NCBI GenBank assembly: GCA_029167225.1
Contig: JARFNK010000025.1
Coordinates: forward strand, 1 to 64,000
Direction of reading: 5' to 3'
DNA length: 64,000 bases
Origin: Sphingobium arseniciresistens
GTDB lineage: Bacteria > Pseudomonadota > Alphaproteobacteria > Sphingomonadales > Sphingomonadaceae
The notes under the pieces were generated by a model. The model searched no databases. It was not told the origin of the DNA and saw only the letters and a program-made list of their open reading frames with translations. Below are positions 17,657 to 25,727 of the stretch, in pieces. The translations under genes were made by a program, and so were the position numbers. Every line of letters starts with the position of its first letter. The stretch's first letter is position 1.

Positions 17657-19206
17657 TGGAGCATGGCCTGCTTGCGTCGAACGAGGTTCAATCGGCCCTG
17701 AATCGAACGAAACACCTGAACGAAGCCGGGTTTGGGCATCGAGCCGACCGAAAAGCGCTGGGAGAGAACTTCGGGCGGGCATGGCAAGCCGGTCACTGGA
17801 TCAAAATATCGCGGGTAAAGAATGAGGGTCGCGGCAACGAGCTGCTCGAGTGTCAGAACACGGTTGCGGCGGGCGATGGGTTCAGCAAGATCGCGTGTGA
17901 GGCCCCACCCGGCGTAAAAGGGCTGCCCGTGTGTGATCACCTCGCGACCGCGGAGCAAAGCTTCAAAGCCTGTCAGTGACGTCAGGACATGAACGGCGTC
18001 CACGTTGTTGAGCAAATCATCGATCGACGCGTCCGGCAGGACGAGGTCGACATAGCGCGCGGCCTCACTCACGGGAACGTGCCCTGGGCGTAGGCCAGCA
18101 ACCACATCAGGGTGCGGTTTGAAGATGATGTAGGCGTCAGTTTCGATCTCGCGAACACGTCGCAACAAGTCGAGCGAATTCGTGACATCCGCGCAGCCCA
18201 GCCGAACACTTCGATCGTCGGCCACTTGCCCGGCAACGAGCACTTTGCGCCTCCTGTCAGACAGGCTGAGCAAGGTGCCACGCTCGCTACCATATTTTGT
18301 GATTCCATGGCGCGAGAGAAATTGGATGAGGTTTGCCGCGCGACGGCACAAATCCGCTCCGAGCTCGGCGCTGGAAAGGAGGGTTTCGAGGTCGCTCGTC
18401 TCACGAGGATCGTAGTAGATACCCGACCAATCGACCACGATGGAACAAGGAGGAACCAACCGTGAGCCAAGTCCGGCGGAACGGATAAAACCGTCTTCGA
18501 TCTGGACGATCAGGCCATCGTCGGCGCGAACCCGGTCACGGTCCGCTCGAGAAACACGGGACGGCCAGACGGCGACATTTTTTCCAGGCGGGGAGGGCCC
18601 TTCCGGAGGTGTCCTTGTAAATGTCGGCGCCTTGCCGGACCAAAGATGTGTAGCCAGGGCAGAGCGCTTCCAAGCCGCAATGCCGCACACTACGGCAATC
18701 TCACGATTTCGATCGATCGTGCGCCGCCACTCCGCGAGAATGTCTATCCACGCAGCAATCGAGATCGGCTGCCCATTCCACGGATCGAAATAGTCGAACG
18801 CAACAAGGCGATGGAGGAGGTTGCCCAACAGATTGTCGCGCGGGTATGGCCGACGGTCTCCTGGGCGCAGCACTGCGCATCCAGCGGCGGCGGCAAGCAA
18901 CGCCATCTCGGTGTCGCTGGCGGCAATGATTGGCTGGCTCTCTTCAATCATTGGCCATGGATCGAAGGTGAGAGAGGGCCGTTCCATTGCGACTGACGGC
19001 CGTGGATTGGTCGGCCGTGATGGGGACGGCTGCCAGAAATCTCCACCCACCCGCGCCTTGGCAATTTGTGCGGAAATCTCATTAATATCGATGGTATGTG
19101 AATATGATGCGGTCAGTTGGCCGGGCTTCCGCAGTGCCGGACGTCCAACTGGCTTGGAGCTAGGGAAAGGAGGTGCGCGCAGCACCGGCCGGCGACTGGC
19201 TAACAT
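17653..19206 (-). CDS. kpsC: KpsC-like capsule Kdo transferase, apparently short in its first module
   Basis: A 517-residue relative of KpsC, which normally carries two Kdo-transferase modules in about 670 residues. The C-terminal module is complete: VQIEDGFIRSAGLG, IYYDPRETSDLE, FKPHPDVVAGLRPG, LTSLTGFEALLRGREV and FYAGWGLTRDL, ending YFDPVTGLPCPPEVL. Only the end of the first module seems present (YFDPWNGQPISIAAWIDIL). The start at 19206 is chosen for the usual LRAPPFPSS opening; an in-frame GTG at 19350 would add 48 residues. It heads the minus-strand capsule operon. Confidence 0.82.
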   Translation of the reverse strand: MLASRRPVLRAPPFPSSKPVGRPALRKPGQLTASYSHTIDINEISAQIAKARVGGDFWQPSPSRPTNPRPSVAMERPSLTFDPWPMIEESQPIIAASDTEMALLAAAAGCAVLRPGDRRPYPRDNLLGNLLHRLVAFDYFDPWNGQPISIAAWIDILAEWRRTIDRNREIAVVCGIAAWKRSALATHLWSGKAPTFTRTPPEGPSPPGKNVAVWPSRVSRADRDRVRADDGLIVQIEDGFIRSAGLGSRLVPPCSIVVDWSGIYYDPRETSDLETLLSSAELGADLCRRAANLIQFLSRHGITKYGSERGTLLSLSDRRRKVLVAGQVADDRSVRLGCADVTNSLDLLRRVREIETDAYIIFKPHPDVVAGLRPGHVPVSEAARYVDLVLPDASIDDLLNNVDAVHVLTSLTGFEALLRGREVITHGQPFYAGWGLTRDLAEPIARRNRVLTLEQLVAATLILYPRYFDPVTGLPCPPEVLSQRFSVGSMPKPGFVQVFRSIQGRLNLVRRKQAMLQ

Positions 19207-19439
19207 GCCGCCCCATCTTCGGTTTTGCCCGAAACCCGCAATGCGCTCGCTGATCAGAATTGCACTGTCCACCCTGCCTGAAGCGCACTCCCGAATGCGC
19301 TGGGCGGAGTATCGTCGAAAATGGGTGCCGGTTAAATTGCGGGAGTCCACAATAGTTAGTGCGCGATTGCCCCGTTAGGAACGCTGCCAACAGCCAGTGG
19401 ATCTTCGCTGACTGCGCAGAGCGAATCGAGAGACCAGCC

Positions 19440-20225
19440 ATGGCCGCACCCGAAACGAGCCCCCAGCCGACCCAGCCGCTGTTCTACCGTTCCCTGCGGC
19501 CGCTTGACGTGACCCTCCATTCGGGGTTGCGGCTCAAGGAAGGTGACTATTCCTTCACCGCTGAAACACCCTCTATTCCCATTGTGGTCAGCGAGTTCGG
19601 GCGAGCGGCGCGGCACTATCCCATAGTCTTCGCCAGCGCCGATGGCACCCCACACGCAATTCTAGGGCTCGATGGTCGCAACGCATTCCTCAACGAAGGG
19701 AATTGGGCGGAAGGAATCTATATTCCCGCCTACGCACGCCGATATCCGTTCGGTTTCCTTCGGATTGAAGAGACTGACCGTTACATCCTGGGTATCGATT
19801 TTGAATGTGACGGTCTCGTCGAAGACGAAGGTCAGCCCCTTTTCGAAAATGGTCGGCCGGCGATGATGACGGAGCGTGCGCTGGCCTTCTGCGAGGCATT
19901 CCGCGGCGAAGTCGAAGCCACCGTGGCGTTCATGCGAGCGCTCGATGGTCGTGATTTGCTCGTAGAGCGGCAGGTCGGGATTGTTCTGCCGGATGGGCGG
20001 AATATCGCGCGTGACGGCTTCAAGGTGGTGGACGCTGAGCGCTTTTCAGCTCTCGATGGGCCAACGTTGGCAGAGTGGAATGCTCGTGGGTGGTTGGGGC
20101 TCATCACCCTGCATCTTACTTCGATCGACCTATTCCCTGAGCTTTTGTCGCGCAAAACTCCAGAACCAAAAGAGGGGGCGCCGGCGGTCGTTGGCGATGC
20201 CCTTCAAATTCATGAGAAGGACTGA
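19440..20225 (+). CDS. SapC-family protein
   Basis: A 261-residue protein matching SapC (FYRSLRPLDVTLHSGLRL near the N-terminus, VVSEFGRAARHYPIVFA, YPFGFLRIEE). SapC proteins are often encoded near S-layer or outer-surface export genes, but their biochemical role is unsettled. The start is the ATG at 19440 after GAGAG; an earlier GTG at 19359 is less likely. It is divergent from the KpsC-like gene and separated by 2 nt from an OmpH-like gene, so the two probably form an operon tied to surface biogenesis. Confidence 0.82.
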   Translation: MAAPETSPQPTQPLFYRSLRPLDVTLHSGLRLKEGDYSFTAETPSIPIVVSEFGRAARHYPIVFASADGTPHAILGLDGRNAFLNEGNWAEGIYIPAYARRYPFGFLRIEETDRYILGIDFECDGLVEDEGQPLFENGRPAMMTERALAFCEAFRGEVEATVAFMRALDGRDLLVERQVGIVLPDGRNIARDGFKVVDAERFSALDGPTLAEWNARGWLGLITLHLTSIDLFPELLSRKTPEPKEGAPAVVGDALQIHEKD

Positions 20226-20227
20226 CA

Positions 20228-20812
20228 ATGTCTCGGTTTTCCACGATTCTCGCTTTCCTTGCCGCCGGTGCGGCTCCTGTATCTCTCGCGGCGCAAACAC
20301 CGACGCCTGCGCAAGGCCTCGGTGGACCTGTGATCCCCGGTATTTGTCTCTTGTCACGCGAAGCGATCTTCGCGAACGCGGCTGTGGCGAAAGCGGCCAC
20401 CACGCGCTTGGCCGAATTGACACGAACGGCACAGGCCGAAATCGACCAGCAACGCACCCCATTGGAGGCCGAGGTAAAATCGCTGGAAGGTCAGCCGGAC
20501 AACGCGCAGACCAAACAAAAGCGTGACGGACTCGCTACCCGCTGGACGGCTCTTCAGCGCAAGGCGGCCCACAACAGCCGTGAAATTGACGCAACGCGGG
20601 CCAAGGCCATGGAACGCATTTCAACCGAGGTGCAGCCGGTCATCGCGCAAGCCTATACGAGTAGGAAATGCGGGCTGCTGCTCGATCGGAACGCATCGCT
20701 GGGCGGCAATTTTGCTAACGACCTTACTGCCGATGTCGTGAAGGGGCTTGATGCAAAGCTTCAAAGCTTCAATTTCGATCGTGAGCGGTTGCCCGAACAA
20801 CAGCAGCCATAG
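20228..20812 (+). CDS. OmpH/Skp-like periplasmic chaperone
   Basis: A 194-residue exported protein with an N-terminal signal peptide (cleavage probably after SLAAQ) and a long helical, charged middle typical of Skp/OmpH proteins, which hold unfolded outer-membrane proteins in the periplasm. It keeps the family opening PVIPGICLLSREAIFANAAV and the closing LLLDRNASLGGNFANDLTADVV. It directly follows the SapC-like gene and may assist surface or capsule export proteins. It is probably not the housekeeping skp, which usually lies near bamA; no bamA is seen here. Confidence 0.8.
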   Translation: MSRFSTILAFLAAGAAPVSLAAQTPTPAQGLGGPVIPGICLLSREAIFANAAVAKAATTRLAELTRTAQAEIDQQRTPLEAEVKSLEGQPDNAQTKQKRDGLATRWTALQRKAAHNSREIDATRAKAMERISTEVQPVIAQAYTSRKCGLLLDRNASLGGNFANDLTADVVKGLDAKLQSFNFDRERLPEQQQP

Positions 20813-20873
20813 GATGCTGTCTTGCATTCCCGCACAGTCGATCGCCGGTGGTGATGACAGCTCTCGCATATGA

Positions 20874-20905
20874 GACGGCGGCTACACGAATTCGTGGCTA
20901 CCGTC
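20874..20905. repeat. Interrupted dyad with 12-bp EcoRI-centred palindrome
   Basis: GACGG (20874-20878) and CCGTC (20901-20905) flank the perfect palindrome CACGAATTCGTG (20885-20896). It could form a hairpin downstream of the OmpH-like gene, but no T-run follows, so it is not called a terminator. Confidence 0.45.
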
Positions 20906-20947
20906 GTCCGCGGAGGGCGTATCCCTCAGAATGATGGTGTCGACGGT

Positions 20948-21008
20948 TATTTAAGTGCGCTTATCTTAGTTGAGACGCTATTTAAGCCAATGGCTCATTG
21001 CTTAAATA
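20948..21008. promoter_or_regulatory. Large palindromic operator candidate upstream of the Fic gene
   Basis: TATTTAAGCCAATG (20979-20992), spacer GCT, then CATTGCTTAAATA (20996-21008) form a near-perfect 13-bp inverted repeat with one bulged C. The half-site TATTTAAG recurs at 20948-20955, 31 nt (about three helical turns) upstream. The palindrome ends 23 nt before the Fic start, fitting repressor binding or autoregulation by the Fic protein's C-terminal helix-turn-helix. Confidence 0.6.
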
Positions 21009-21031
21009 AGGCTGCTCCCGCATAGTGGGGC

Positions 21032-22213
21032 ATGTCCGAATCAGCATCCAATATCCGGCTAGGCCGCTTTGTCGAGACCCCCGTTGCGGGCGAGATCGTG
21101 CGCGGCTTCGTACCACCCCCGCTACCGCCGCAGCCGCCGATTGATGTGCTGGCCCTTCTGGAGCGGCTAAGTCTGGCGGAACGTGCCTTGGGGCGCCTGG
21201 ACGGCATCACTATGCTGCTGCCGCGCCAAGAACTGTTCCTCTATATGTACGTGCGGAAGGAAGCCGTCCTTTCATCCCAGATAGAGGGCACACAATCGAC
21301 TCTTTCGGACCTGCTCCGCTTCGAAACCGAGGCGCAGGCTGGCCAGCCGATCGACGACATTCGTGAAGTGTCGAACTATGTCGATGCGATGATGTATGGG
21401 CTGGAGCGTCTCGAAAACCTGCCGCTGTCACTACGTCTGATCCGCGAGATGCATGAGCGACTGTTGCAAAGCGGGCGCGGCGGCACGAAAAATCCCGGCG
21501 AGTTTCGGCGGTCTCAGAACTGGATCGGTGGTTCACGTCCAGGCAACGCACTATTCGTGCCGCCACCGCCGACAGAGATGGATGCTTGTCTCGATGCGCT
21601 TGAGCGCTTCATGCACGAGGACGGTTCGCGTCTGCCCGCCCTGATCAAGGCCGGGCTGCTGCACGTCCAATTCGAGACCATCCACCCGTTCCTTGATGGC
21701 AATGGCAGGATCGGTCGCTTGTTGGTGACGCTGTACCTCTGCGTCAACGGTGTGCTGCGCAAGCCGCTGCTCTATCTGAGCCTCTACCTTAAAACGCATC
21801 GCGCCGACTATTACCGCCTGCTTCAGGAAGTGCGCGAGCACGGGGCATGGGAAGCCTGGCTCGACTTCTTTCTCACCGGCGTTGCGGATACGGCTAATCA
21901 GGCGTTCGATGCAGCCACGCGGATCGTCGATCTGTTCAAGGAAGACCGCGAGCGGATTACGACAGACAGTGACCGGGCAGGTTCCGCGCTGCGTATCCAC
22001 GATCTGTTTCAGCAAAACCCGTTCCTGACGGCCAATCAGCTTGTTCAAAAAACAGGTCTCTCAGCGCCCACGGTCAATGCTGCGCTCGTCGATCTGGAGC
22101 GATTTGGTATCGTCGAGGAAATCACAGGGCGCAAACGAGGGCGCGTGTTCAGCTACCGACGATATCTCGCCATCTTGAGCGAGGGAACCGACCCGCTCCC
22201 CACGGCCGCCTAA
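21032..22213 (+). CDS. Fic-domain AMPylase-type protein with C-terminal winged helix
   Basis: A 393-residue Fic protein. The catalytic motif HPFLDGNGRIGR (about 218-229) is intact, so nucleotide transfer (usually AMP to a hydroxyl side chain) is expected. An inhibitory helix motif SSQIEGT at about residue 82 matches the S/T-x3-E-G/N form, placing it in the class with N-terminal intramolecular inhibition. Residues about 325-385 (LTANQLVQKTGLSAPTVNAALVDLERFGIV) are a winged helix-turn-helix, suggesting DNA binding at the palindrome just upstream. No separate antitoxin gene is seen. The ribosome site is weak. Confidence 0.88.
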   Translation: MSESASNIRLGRFVETPVAGEIVRGFVPPPLPPQPPIDVLALLERLSLAERALGRLDGITMLLPRQELFLYMYVRKEAVLSSQIEGTQSTLSDLLRFETEAQAGQPIDDIREVSNYVDAMMYGLERLENLPLSLRLIREMHERLLQSGRGGTKNPGEFRRSQNWIGGSRPGNALFVPPPPTEMDACLDALERFMHEDGSRLPALIKAGLLHVQFETIHPFLDGNGRIGRLLVTLYLCVNGVLRKPLLYLSLYLKTHRADYYRLLQEVREHGAWEAWLDFFLTGVADTANQAFDAATRIVDLFKEDRERITTDSDRAGSALRIHDLFQQNPFLTANQLVQKTGLSAPTVNAALVDLERFGIVEEITGRKRGRVFSYRRYLAILSEGTDPLPTAA

Positions 22214-22678
22214 ACATATGGCCTGCTGAGCAGATGGCCGTATCAACAGTGTAGATACATCTATGCTGCACGGTCGATGGGTTCCTTCCGGACAACAGGC
22301 AATACTGACAGCGCGAGAAAGGCGAAGCGCTTCAATCGCTCCTGCGTTTCCGGGGCCTCTGGGGCGTCTGCAAGACGCCGAGACATACGTTCGAACAAGG
22401 CAACAGCTCATGCAGGGCCATGATTCGGTCAACTGGAGTGAGCAAGACTTAACCCAGGCTGCTCTCAGTCGAATTGATCCAGCGACAAAAATGGACATAG
22501 CGGTTCGACCACGCACACTAGGTCAGCGCGGATTGGTCGAGTGAATCGCCTTGAATGGGGGCGGTCATGCATGTCCATCCATAATGGATGATTAAACTGA
22601 AATTCATGCTCTCCGGTCAGCACTCCTCTACGTGATCACGATAATATTGTTGAGAATATTCTCAACTTCGAGACGTTT
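22214..22678. other. 465-nt stretch without a supported gene; possible gene fragment on the minus strand
   Basis: On the minus strand, about 22400 to 22262 reads ALFERMSRRLADAP, continues with RFAFLALSVLPVV and ends in a stop, with coding-like residue use but no good start; an adjacent frame reads VDRIMALHELL just before it. This may be a frameshifted remnant. On the plus strand, 22601-22678 is an open extension of the following GGDEF/EAL frame. Confidence 0.3.
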
Positions 22679-24529
22679 ATGCTCCAATTTCGTGTCGGTA
22701 TACTTGAATTGATCGCAACCAACGCTCCCCTCTCAATGATCCTTGAGCAGATTTGTGAAGCACCATCCCAGCGATTCCCGAACATGATTTGTACTGTGCT
22801 TGGTGTGGACCCGCAGGGCCAATTGCGTCCTCTTGCGACCTCTGCTTCTTCAGACAACTCTGGGGCGCTTCAGAGCGGAGTTCAGATGAGGGAGCAGGCC
22901 GAGCCGCGCGGAGCCGCTGTGGTTATGCACAAAATCGACCTCGCGCCCGAAAGCGCAACCGATTCCCGCGAGTATCATGTGCGCGACCTATCGCCGTCCA
23001 TGGAGCTACGGTCGCATTTATCGGTGCCCGTCCATGATAGCGCCGGTCTCCTGAAAGGGGCCTTTAGGGTATATTTGCGCGAAAGCCGGGAACTAACCCC
23101 AGACGAGCAACTCATGGCTGAAACATGCGCGCGCCTTAGTGGCATCGCCATTGAGCGGAATGATTGCCAGTTCGAACGGGAGCAGAAAGCGAACATCGAC
23201 GCGCTTACTGGCCTTCCAAATCAGGGGAGATTCAAACAGGCGGTGTCCCAGCTGTCCTGCAAGCCGCCGACGAGCTGGGCTTTGCTGCTTCTCGACCTCG
23301 ACAACCTCAAGACAACGAACGATACGTTCGGCCATCATGCTGGCGACCTTCTGATACAAAAGGTGGCTTCTCGCCTTTCCAAAGCCGTCGAACCAGACCC
23401 TGCATTTCGCATCGGCGGAGATGAATTCGCTGTGCTGCTTCAGAAATCACCGGAGGCCGCGTACAATCTTGAACACATCGCAGAGCACATTCGCGCTGCA
23501 ATCGAACATCCGATCGATTGCGATGGCCATGTGATGGTGCCTCGAGCGACGATGGGCGGTGCATCGCCATTAGCAGCCGACGAAACAGCCGACCAGGTGC
23601 AGCGTCACGCCGACCTGGCGCTTTATCACGCAAAGGATATCGGGCGCGGAGGCTTCGTCCGATACAGTCCGGATATTGGAAGTCGAATTTTCGATAGACT
23701 TTCCACGATCAGTATGGTTGCGGCGGCTCTGCGTGAGCATCGCATCGATGCATATTATCAACCTCTGGTTTGTCTCGACACGGCCAAGATTGTTGGGGTG
23801 GAGGCGCTCTGCCGATTGAAGACAGTAGATGGCGACGTGATTCCAGCCGCATCGTTTGATGACGCTTTCACAGATGCGCGTATCGCTTCAGATATCACGC
23901 GCCGGATGCTGTCGATCGTTGCTGCCGATGTTCGGCGTTGGATTGATCTCGGTATCCCGTTCCAACACGTTGGGCTCAACATCTCTGCGGCAGATCTGCT
24001 TGGCAGTGCGCTTGCTCGGGACATTGAATCGGCGTGCGCGACAGAAAATCTTCCTCTTGAGTACGTGATCCTCGAACTCCGCGAAAGGGCATCGCTTGGC
24101 GAGCGCAATCAGATTCTGGCGGATGCGACCGTCAAGTTGAGAGAATTGGGGGTGCGGTTGGCTTTGGACGACTTTGGTTCTGACTATGCCTCGCTGACCC
24201 ACCTGCTTTCATTTCCCGTCGATGCCCTCAAAATTGATCACCCGATCACATCGAGGGTTGAATCCTCGGAGGCCTGTCGTGCCATTGTTCGATCCGTCGT
24301 GGATGTCGGCAAGACATTGGGCATGAAGGTCATTGCCGCGCGTATTGAGACCTTTGAGCAGGCAGCAAGTTTGCGGGGTTTGGGCTGTGAGATCGGACAG
24401 GGCCATCATTTCTTTGGCGCATTGGATCGCAGCGAGATCACTCGCCAGCTTCTATTGCGTCATATCCGAAGAGATGAAGTCGAGGAGGCTGTGGTGTCGG
24501 AAGCAGCTCAGATGCTGCAAAATGGCTGA
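22679..24529 (+). CDS. GAF-GGDEF-EAL cyclic-di-GMP turnover protein
   Basis: A 616-residue cytoplasmic protein. Residues 1-165 form a GAF-like sensor (ILELIATNAPLSMILEQIC). Residues about 170-335 are a GGDEF domain with intact RIGGDEF at about 243, so diguanylate cyclase activity is possible. Residues about 345-600 are an EAL domain with GVEALCRL, NISAADL, ILELRERAS, LDDFGSDYAS and LKID, keeping most metal and substrate residues; the usual AEGVET is AARIET. No membrane segment is seen. The first ATG may not be the true start: the frame stays open 26 codons upstream with coding-like residues but no ATG, GTG or TTG. Cyclic-di-GMP often controls exopolysaccharide, but no direct link is shown. 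Confidence 0.85.
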   Translation: MLQFRVGILELIATNAPLSMILEQICEAPSQRFPNMICTVLGVDPQGQLRPLATSASSDNSGALQSGVQMREQAEPRGAAVVMHKIDLAPESATDSREYHVRDLSPSMELRSHLSVPVHDSAGLLKGAFRVYLRESRELTPDEQLMAETCARLSGIAIERNDCQFEREQKANIDALTGLPNQGRFKQAVSQLSCKPPTSWALLLLDLDNLKTTNDTFGHHAGDLLIQKVASRLSKAVEPDPAFRIGGDEFAVLLQKSPEAAYNLEHIAEHIRAAIEHPIDCDGHVMVPRATMGGASPLAADETADQVQRHADLALYHAKDIGRGGFVRYSPDIGSRIFDRLSTISMVAAALREHRIDAYYQPLVCLDTAKIVGVEALCRLKTVDGDVIPAASFDDAFTDARIASDITRRMLSIVAADVRRWIDLGIPFQHVGLNISAADLLGSALARDIESACATENLPLEYVILELRERASLGERNQILADATVKLRELGVRLALDDFGSDYASLTHLLSFPVDALKIDHPITSRVESSEACRAIVRSVVDVGKTLGMKVIAARIETFEQAASLRGLGCEIGQGHHFFGALDRSEITRQLLLRHIRRDEVEEAVVSEAAQMLQNG

Positions 24530-24663
24530 TGACGCGCTATCGAGCTAAGCACGCACAGGGAGATTTCGCGAAAGGCAGGGGTGATGTTGATAACTAAGGT
24601 TAGCGTTTCAGATCATGGCGCCGTGCCTTCCGCTCTTAAATTCTGGGTAATGTTAAATAGCCT

Positions 24664-25563
24664 CTAGTCGCCCTTACTTGCGGCAACGAGGCAAATCGGC
24701 TTGTTGCTCCCCCGGCGATGTTCACTGAACGCCGCGGTGATCGCACGCAGTGTCTCGCGCGTTTTGGGATCGGTTAGCGATGAATATAGCATGATGGAGA
24801 GCGACGGAATCGGCGGCAGCCCAAGGGCCTCGCCGACCTCAATCATGTCGGGCGTGGCCAGACGGCAGGGATGAGCCGCAACCGCAAGGCCGGCGATCAC
24901 CGCCGCCGTGATCGCTGCGGTGCCGCCGACGAAGACATCTGTCCACGGGATCGAGGCGCCATCCAGCAGCCGCGTTGCGACTTCCCGCACCTTACAGCAA
25001 GGCGGATGGCTGGCGATCCGCAAGGCATCGCCGGCACGATGCTCGTAACCTGGTGAAGCGAACCATCCGAAATGCTCCGGGCCAAGCACTTCGCCGTCGC
25101 GCCGGTCATCATCGCTACGCACGATCACCGCGTCGAGCGATCCCGCCTCATAGGCATCCAGCAACGCGCGGGAATTGTCGATCAGCACCTCTACCACAAG
25201 GCACGGGTCGGTCGACTTGAGTTTCGCCAGCAAGCTCGGAAACTCCGGCCCCATGATATGTGCGGCGATCCCCAGCCGGAAGCGGCGCCTTTCACCGGCC
25301 AGCGAGGAGAGCGCACGTTCATGCGCTACCAGAAGCTCCCGTGCAGCCGGAAGGAACGTCTCGCCCTTGACGGACAGCCGAACCTGCCTGGGCGTCCGCT
25401 CGATCAGCTTCTTGCCAAGGCGCTCCTCCAGCCGCTTCAGCTTCACGCTGATCGCTCCCTGTGTCGTGCCCAGGGCCTCGGCGGCGCGGGTGAAGCTCTG
25501 GAGATCCGCAATCATCACGAAGGCCCGAACGGAATCGACCTCAAGCGTGCCCATCATATTCAT
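24664..25563 (-). CDS. LysR-family transcriptional regulator
   Basis: A 299-residue LysR regulator. The N-terminal winged helix-turn-helix is at about residues 8-67 (VDSVRAFVMIADLQSFTRAAEALGTTQ region, then AISVKLKRLEERLGKKLIERTPRQ). The remaining part is the periplasmic-binding-protein-like effector domain. It is divergent from an MFS exporter with a T-N11-A box between them, so it probably controls that gene in response to an exported compound. The ligand is unknown. Confidence 0.9.
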   Translation of the reverse strand: MNMMGTLEVDSVRAFVMIADLQSFTRAAEALGTTQGAISVKLKRLEERLGKKLIERTPRQVRLSVKGETFLPAARELLVAHERALSSLAGERRRFRLGIAAHIMGPEFPSLLAKLKSTDPCLVVEVLIDNSRALLDAYEAGSLDAVIVRSDDDRRDGEVLGPEHFGWFASPGYEHRAGDALRIASHPPCCKVREVATRLLDGASIPWTDVFVGGTAAITAAVIAGLAVAAHPCRLATPDMIEVGEALGLPPIPSLSIMLYSSLTDPKTRETLRAITAAFSEHRRGSNKPICLVAASKGD

Positions 25564-25591
25564 CCATATTTGTTGTCACTGAAACGCCCTG

Positions 25592-25610
25592 TCATCAGAT
25601 TGCTAAATGA
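25592..25610. promoter_or_regulatory. LysR box between LysR regulator and MFS exporter
   Basis: TCAT, an 11-nt spacer, then ATGA forms a T-N11-A dyad, the classical LysR-type recognition pattern. It lies 29 nt from the LysR start and 118 nt from the MFS start in their divergent intergenic region. Confidence 0.6.
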
Positions 25611-25727
25611 ACAGAGCGTCGGCAGTTTTGCAAGTGAACCATATCTTTGCGCGCAGGGTGAGCCGGGCAACGTCTATCGCATTGGCAATGACCCGCTTTG
25701 CGGTGCAAGCAACAGCAAGGCCAGGAC

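Noticed and set aside
20874..20905. Dyad as a Rho-independent terminator of the OmpH-like gene
   Set aside because: The stem is interrupted and no T-run follows it.
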